A stretch of 64,000 bases of DNA from NCBI GenBank assembly GCA_001692895.1, contig KV748186.1, forward strand, positions 2,905,785-2,969,784, read 5' to 3'. The notes under the pieces were generated by a model that saw only the letters and a program-made list of their open reading frames with translations, did no database searches and was not told the origin of the DNA. The position numbers were made by a program, and so were the translations under genes. The stretch comes from Cenococcum geophilum 1.58 (taxonomy: Eukaryota; Ascomycota; Dothideomycetes; Gloniales; Gloniaceae). Positions 57,880 to 64,000 of the stretch are shown here, piece after piece; position 1 is the stretch's first letter, and each line of letters begins with the position of its first letter.

Positions 57880-60800
57880 ACCCATTCTGTAACCTTTAGG
57901 TTAAGCTTATTCGTGTTAATTAGGGTTTTAAGAGCTTAATACGGCTTTGCCTTAGTTATGGCGTCTGTTAGGTTATCTCCGCTGCTGATCCATTTAACCT
58001 CCGTAATCTCATGTCGTTTATAGGCCTAACATAAGCACATTAGGTTAACTATAAGCCTCTTCTTTTATATTATACCTAGTTTAACTAGGCAGTCGTAAAG
58101 GGACTTTAAATCGGTGCATAAAACCAGGGGTAACTGCTCCAGTTATAGAATCTTCTGGACCGTTAATTTAATTACGGCTACTATATTAAATCCATAAGCT
58201 AGTGCATATAGTTTAAAAGCTAGTATACTACGGGTTACTCGTTTGCACTTAATTAAAGACTAGTATAGTATATTTGCGTCCTAATTGCGGTCTATAAGTA
58301 CAATTACAAAGCCAATTTATAATAATAGGTCTTTATTATTAGCAAAGGAGGCGTCCGTAAATGCCAGTAAGCTAAGGGAACTTAGGTCTAGTGGTACGAA
58401 AGTAAGTCCCCTTACTATATTATCAATTTGCCACTAAATACGCTTATTAAGCTACTTAATATTTTCTTCTTATGGATCTACTACCTAGGCCGCAAAGGAC
58501 AAGTTATAGACAGATTTGGGTTGGCAGACTATAGCAATATAGGCGCCTCTTGCACGCTGTACAGCGTATTAGTCCTTTATATTTACGGTCTTATAGGTCT
58601 CTCTATGGGAACTGGTAAGGTCTATAGGCTTTACTATAATAAGCTTTAGGTTTTAAGCTTGGCGTTCCTGGGTTAGCTAAATTAAGTTGCCCTTTTGTGT
58701 AATTAAGCCTCCGTTAAACTTAATTGGAGTCTGTTTAGTTAACTACTCTCGCGGCTTTGCTAGGAACTTAGCTTTTTACAGTTTAGTCTCTTTAGCGTCC
58801 GCAAATGTCCGGTCTGCTAAGAAAAGGGTATTATCTATTTGGAGTCTAATAATACTAAGGCCGTTTAATGGGCTGTATAGGAGGCAGGGGTCGTAGGTCG
58901 ACTGTTCCATTTTAAGTTTACTAACGTGGTGCTGGTGGTATGTCTTAAACCAATGGTTTCTAGCTTCTGGTACTCCGTAAAGAGGTTTTATAACCCGTAA
59001 AATTGTTTCTAGTTGTAGGTTAAGCTCATAGGGTGGTTATATAAAGATATCCCTGCTTAGGTAGGTATTAGACTGCACGTAGGCTTGTAAGATATCCCGT
59101 AAGTAAAGGGCTACGGATTTAGTTTGCTATAGTCTAGGCGTAAGTGCGAGTATAATCCGTTAACTGACCCGTTGAATTATAGGCGATTGCGTAAGGACTA
59201 GGTCCTTTCCCTGGTTGTTATAAGCTTGTATAACAAGCCTTAATTTCTTAAAGGCTTTATTAGTACTAGGGTGCTTAATCTTGTTAACGAAGCGTAAGTT
59301 AAATATATGGACGCCTTGCGGAACGTCTCTCTTTATTATAATCGCAAAGATACCCTTTTTAAGTAGTCCGTTGATCTCTTTATGCCGTAAGTCTATAAAA
59401 GGGGTTTCCTATACTAGAACTAATATATCCGTAGGCGGAGATTGCTTTGCGGATGTGCCTGCGGAGGTTAGGTGGTTCTCCGTTACGGGATTCTTACGGG
59501 GGCGTCCTCGGCCACGCTTTATAGTAGGTTTAGTAGGTTTAGTGGGTTTTTAGGGGACCTCTAGGGTAAGTAAGGGTGCCTCTAGTTTATCTAATTCGGT
59601 AGTCGTTTCTGGTTCGTCTAGTTTGGTAATTGCTTCTAGTTCGTCTGGCTTAATGTCATGGGTGTTTTTAGACCGAAAATAGGGTTTTACGGACGTGCTT
59701 CTGAAGCTTGTCGGTCCGCTAGGGAGCTATATATAGTAGGTCTCGTCTTCTACGGCTAGTAGACGGTAAGGTCCAGTCCAATTGCCGCTTTTCTACCACA
59801 CGAGGACTTCAGAGTTAAGTGGGAGGTTGTATATTGGGGTTGTATTAGGTCCGTTACGGTGGTGCAGAGCGTTATTAACAGTTTGTTTAGCCCGTAATTT
59901 AACTATTTCGGCTATTGCCTTCCGTATTATAGCTGCTTAATCCGTAACGGACGGGGCAGAAGGGTCCAGTTTGCTTATCCTTGGGTAGGCTCCGTAGACT
60001 AAGAGGGTAGGTACTAGTCCGTTAGGGCTAGCGGTATTGTTAACAGCTTTTACGGCCATCTGTAAAGCTAGTTCTTTTTAGATATTCTTATATTCGTCTA
60101 TAATAATCTAGTAAGCTCTCTATAAAGCTAGGTAAGCTTGCTTAATAAGTCCAACGGACTAGTACGCCTTAACTAAAACGGCTTTTGTTGAAATAGCCAT
60201 GGCCGTAGCGTACTGTTGGAATTCCTTACTAATAAAGTTCCTACTAGCGTTATGGGTGATATACTTAGGGGGTCTAAGGTATATATTAATCCAGTAGGTC
60301 CGTAAAATGTCCTAAGTATGTTTTACGGATATATTTTACAACTAACGGGCGGCTTGGTAGCGGGTTGCCTTATTAATTATATATAATACTAGGCTGCCGT
60401 TAATATACATAATGTTTACGTACACTAAGTGGTTAAAGTTAAGGTCCTTATAAAGGGTAAACTTAAATCAGCCTAGGGAACGTCTATATTTCTGGCAAAA
60501 GGAGCAGTATTTAGTTAGGTAATTAACTGCCTTTCTATTAACGTTGTCGTGTCTAGAGCGTTTAAGGACTCTATATAGCTTTTCGGCTAACAAGTAGCCG
60601 AAACAGCGGTGCAGACGGTGGATCTCCGTACTAGTAAGGTAGCATGGGTTATAGTTAAAAGATTCCTAAATATAGGTCCGTAAAGTCTCTCCCTATATAA
60701 GGAATGGGTGTCTAAATCGTTATGTAATTGGTAGGGTAACATGCTTACTTCCTAGGGCAGTTGCGGGGCCGATTAAGGTATCCGTAATATTATTATAGTA

Positions 60801-61500
60801 AACCTGTAACCTATCCATGTCCGCAAGGTAAAGTAAAAAAGGTGTGTCCGCTTTTACTATATAGAAGTTAACTAGGCCAATTGGGGTCTTAACTGCGACT
60901 AATCTAATTAATGCGGTTAAACTAATGCCAAATTAGACGTTTACGGCCCTAGCTTGCATAGTATTAATATCCGTATTATCATTTACAGTAGTCTTATATA
61001 TAAGGTATTGTCCGTAACCTACAGTAGACTTCTTAAAGGCACCTATATCGATTATAACGCCATAGAATTCTTTGGGGGTATAGCGTTCTATAGTAATATA
61101 TGCAAATGGGTCCTATTCGCGGTCCGTAATGTCCGTAATGGGTCCAACAGGTATACTTACGGGCTAGTTTTTGGGTGTAATTAAGTGTATAAAGGAGCGG
61201 TCGGCTAATACGGTCATAGTATTAAAGGCTTAACTGTCCGTAAAAGGTCTAAAAGTAGTTAGGAATATCTCTAAGGTCTCCTATTCTTAAGCGTCTGAGT
61301 TAAAGTTAATTATAAGGGCTTCTATTAACTCGTTAGGGGGCTCCTCTACTTCCTCTCCTTTGTATTCTAAAATAAACTAGTTAATCTGGTTATTAAGTCT
61401 CTTCCTAGACTTATTACGTTCTTCCTAGGTATACCTTATAGACTAATATCCTTCCTTACCGCACACGAAGCACTTCTGGCTAGTTTATCTACGTGGATAT
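57880..61500 (-). pseudogene. Copia-2 pol remnant and Gag knuckle
   Basis: The minus strand near 57,880-58,130 reads LCTDLKSLYDCLVKLG, IQKKRLIVNLMC, EVKWISSGDNLTDAITK: RNase H end. RT about 58,450-59,500, integrase about 60,100-60,800. At 61,430-61,480 the Gag C-terminus reads KCFVCGKEGYSIRYTEERNK after dropping one stop: a CCHC-like knuckle with the third Cys changed to Tyr. Confidence 0.82.
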
Positions 61501-62232
61501 ACTTTTGTACGGGGGTTACTGCGGGGGTTACGGGTGGGGTTTAGTTGGTATAGGTACTGCTGGCGGTAGCGGCGGTCCGTAAAATAGGCTTCTGAGTTTG
61601 TTTACGGATATTAAATATCCGTAGCGAAGGCTTAAGTACTGCTTAGTGGGTTTAAGACTTCATACATTATAATAGAGGAGCGTAGGTTATTAATAAGGCC
61701 AGCTAAGGTATCTGTAGGCTTATAACAGGCGTACTTACAAGGCTCTACTTCCTAGTAAGCCGTAATAAGTTTATTGTACAGGAAGTCATCTATTCGAAGC
61801 TTAGCATTAAGGCCGTGCTATAGGTACTAGAGGTCTTTAATAAGGATTTGCAGACACTTTATAGTTAATTTTTCGGTATTCTTATCAATTACGGTCCGTA
61901 GCTTAGTTGTATTCCATTGGGTAAGGATATCACGCCTATATTCCGGTCCTTTAAAGTAGTTATAAGTAGCTTCGCATAGCTTATCAAAGGGGACACCAAG
62001 GGGGTTGCTCTTAAGGTTAGTATAGTAGTGGTTAAGTGCTAGGCCGCGCAGTATGGTAGAGTAGGCTTGGCTAAACTTTTGTTTAGGAATATTAGCCTTC
62101 TAACAGAGGTCCGTAAAAATGGTTAGTTTAAAGTTAAAGTTATTATTTTTACCGCTGTACTTAGATTCGTTGGTATAGAGCTTAGCTAAGTTGGCTAGTT
62201 CCTTACCATAGGTCTTTACTTAGGTAGGTTAC

Positions 62233-62352
62233 GGGTCTATGGCTTGCGGATCTATAGCTTGCGGATATGTGGCTTATGGATCTATAGCTTACGGATATAT
62301 GGCTTGTGGATCTATAGCTTACGGATATATAGTTTGCGGATCTGTGGCTTGA
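62233..62352. repeat. Eight 15 bp tandem repeats in Copia-2 gag
   Basis: Exactly eight units of GGATCTATAGCTTGC type, alternating between two variants (GGATCT... and GGATAT...). On the coding (minus) strand they give a degenerate five-residue repeat (PQAID/PQAIY type), reminiscent of the Pro/Gln-rich Gag region of Copia-1. Confidence 0.9.
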
Positions 62353-62587
62353 GCAGCGGAAGTATTTTGGTCCGTATTTTGGTTTACAGGGGTATTACGG
62401 TCCGTAACTTGGGTACTAGGTGTGCTCTAGCCCGTAAGATTAATTCTAAAGGCGTTTAGGTCTATAGGACGAATTTAGTTAAGTGGGTTAGGTATAAGGC
62501 TAGCGATTATATTAAGTTTGGAAGAAGCAAAGAGTTCCTTAGTAGTATTAAACTGGTCTAGGATTTCTTCCTTAGTCCATTCCGTTT

Positions 62588-62631
62588 NGTCCTCCTNATN
62601 TATTGNATTATATAAAGACCGTNNAANAGTN
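62588..62631. other. Scattered undetermined bases
   Basis: Eight N bases between called bases, in Copia-2 gag. Confidence 0.95.
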
Positions 62632-63344
62632 ACGTGTTTATCTTTTTTAACCCATACGCCGTGGTTACGGAGGAGGGTTTATAGGTTACGGATGGTCATA
62701 AGGCTGCAGGCCTTAAAAGTAGCTTCCGTAAAGTCCGCAAAGTCTTCCTTATATTGCTCCCACATGTTATTGTTTATAGGCTTAAAGTATCCGTATTTAA
62801 GGAGTTTAAATTAAATATAGTCGTTAACGTTATTTATAGACGTAAGGTCGACTCCTTAACTCCACTTCTTTTAACCTTTACTGACTTGCTTACTAATATC
62901 TGCCATACTGTGTAGTATTATACGTAGCGGGTAGAAGGGTCTTATAGTGGTCCGTAAAGGCGGATAATGGGTCCGTAAGGGTTTGTAAAAGGGTAAGGGG
63001 TTTCTATAAGGGCTTATAACAGTCCATAAAGGTAATTAACGGGTCCGTAGCGGTTTATAAAAGGGTAAGGGGTCTCCGTAAGGGGTCTAGGGGAGGTGTA
63101 GTAAGGATAGGGGTTTAAGGTTTAAGGGTAGGGGGTTCCTATACAGGTCTATATTCGCGTTTATTATACTTCTAGTAAACCGTACTAAGACTTAAATAAG
63201 TATATAGAGTTGGTAATAGGTCCGTAATTCCTAACTTCTAACCTTTTAGTAGGTCGTACTAGGATATGAACGGGTGGTCGCTATTAAGTATCGCTCGGGG
63301 GGAGGTGTTAAGTAATTGCTAATCTATGCGCGCTCACTAATTAG

Positions 63345-63615
63345 TGTTTGTACCAATTTAATAGTACAAGTGAGTTATGTCTAGGGGCACGAAATACGTA
63401 TAGTATTATATGCTCATTTAGACGGTGGTGACTGTCGATTGTATGAAGCAGACTACGTAGTCTATATACTGATACGCCTCCCCCCTAATTAGTTAGTACT
63501 TCAGAAGTGCACCAGACGCGTAAGCGGGTGGTTGGTGCACCAAACGCGTAAACGCGTACTCGGCGTACCAAGCGCGTAAGCACGCGGTTAGTACGACAGG
63601 TGCTGTAATTATACA
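63345..63615 (-). repeat. Copia-2 LTR (5' end of element)
   Basis: 271 bp, flanked on the right by the TATAC duplicate. Transitions relative to the other LTR run in both directions, so both LTRs were mutated independently. Confidence 0.92.
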
Positions 63616-64000
63616 TATACTAACCTGGTAAACTTAATTAAAAGCCGAACTTATTAATATAATAATTATAAGACTTATCTATAAACGCCTCTAATAAACG
63701 AATTATAAATTAATTACGAATTTTACTGCCCCCTAAACGTTTTAAAAAACTATACCCTATATTTCTAAATGCGGAGCTTAATAGGAATAAATTAGAAATT
63801 AATAGAATATAAATATAAGAATAGCCCTTAGATAGTAGATATAATAAAAGCAATTTAAATAGGGAAACGGTAATATAAGGATATTACACTCGCTAAATAT
63901 AAAATCCGTAATAATTGGTTATACTATTAATAAAAGATAGTAATCCCAAATTCCGAACCCTTATAATTTAAGATACTCGAATTTATATATAATTCCCCTA

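Larger units (their letters stand above)
57346..63615 (-). mobile_element. Full-length Ty1/Copia element, Copia-2
   Basis: LTRs 57346-57616 and 63345-63615, both 271 bp, TG...CA ends, 5 bp duplication TATAC (57341-57345, 63616-63620). Minus-strand coding in the order gag, integrase, RT, RNase H. The LTRs differ at about 15 positions, all transitions. Distinct from Copia-1 in sequence but related in protein. CCGTAA and its complement are strikingly frequent across the body. Stops are moderate; not functional as it stands. Confidence 0.92.
53800..64000 (+). mobile_element. Ty3/Gypsy family D, split by Copia-2, runs off the window
   Basis: 53,800-57,345 and 63,616-64,000. LTR/leader around 53,820-54,080 (with Ns), gag about 54,180-55,250, protease about 55,430-55,700, RT about 56,000-56,850, RNase H about 56,950-57,345. 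The RNase H reads ...FKIIY up to the insertion and resumes with PGKLN at 63,619, proving that both parts were one element. Very rich in stops. The integrase lies beyond the right edge. Confidence 0.8.

Noticed and set aside
1-64000. A complete, active novel defence or mobile system
   Set aside because: All mobile elements seen carry stops or lack coding capacity, and the four intact genes belong to known families.

Overview
The window is genomic DNA of a filamentous ascomycete (Pezizomycotina). Four spliced or fungal-type protein genes sit in one island of normal base composition (about 13.4-25.7 kb). The genes have 48-89 bp introns and no operons. Everything else is AT-rich transposon relic in which former CA/TG dinucleotides have become TA. 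That pattern, together with stop codons scattered through recognisable transposon proteins, is the signature of repeat-induced point mutation (RIP). I cannot name the species.

Left flank (1-13.4 kb): two RIP-degraded copies of a Ty3/Gypsy family (family A) lie in opposite orientations and are broken by later insertions: a hAT-type MITE (2308-3036), a 5'-truncated LINE tail (3570-3859), a small inverted-repeat MITE (5393-5729) and a 3.4 kb 5'-truncated Tad-like LINE (6045-9499). Next to the island lies a minus-strand relic that reads as a Crypton-type tyrosine recombinase (about 10,990-13,110).

Gene island: a metallo-beta-lactamase-fold protein (13558-14703, +) converges on a PWWP plus TFIIS-N/LEDGF-type chromatin protein (15379-17451, -). 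After a 3 kb gap with no supported gene, the spliceosomal DEAH helicase Prp16 (20501-23461, -) and the ribosome-biogenesis WD40 protein Pwp1 (23687-25409, +) diverge from a 225 bp shared promoter. I assembled the exons by splice signals, frame continuity and family resemblance. Pwp1 appears to contain a GC-AG intron.

Right flank (25.7-64 kb): nested retroelements. In order: a Gypsy family B fragment split by an ORF1-only LINE that itself holds a mariner-type MITE; a third family A copy carrying a 531 bp TRIM element; a full-length chromodomain Gypsy B (37280-43166); a Gypsy gag relic; a minus-strand Gypsy E whose 3' part is split by a full-length Copia (44779-50843); and a Gypsy D split inside its RNase H by a second full-length Copia (57346-63615). 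Target-site duplications were read directly for nine insertions, and several are confirmed by an empty site in a sister copy. The four genes are presumably the only functional protein genes. The most unusual signals are a hexamer (CCGTAA) dispersed about 30 times through the second Copia, an ORF1-only LINE, the TRIM and the Crypton relic.
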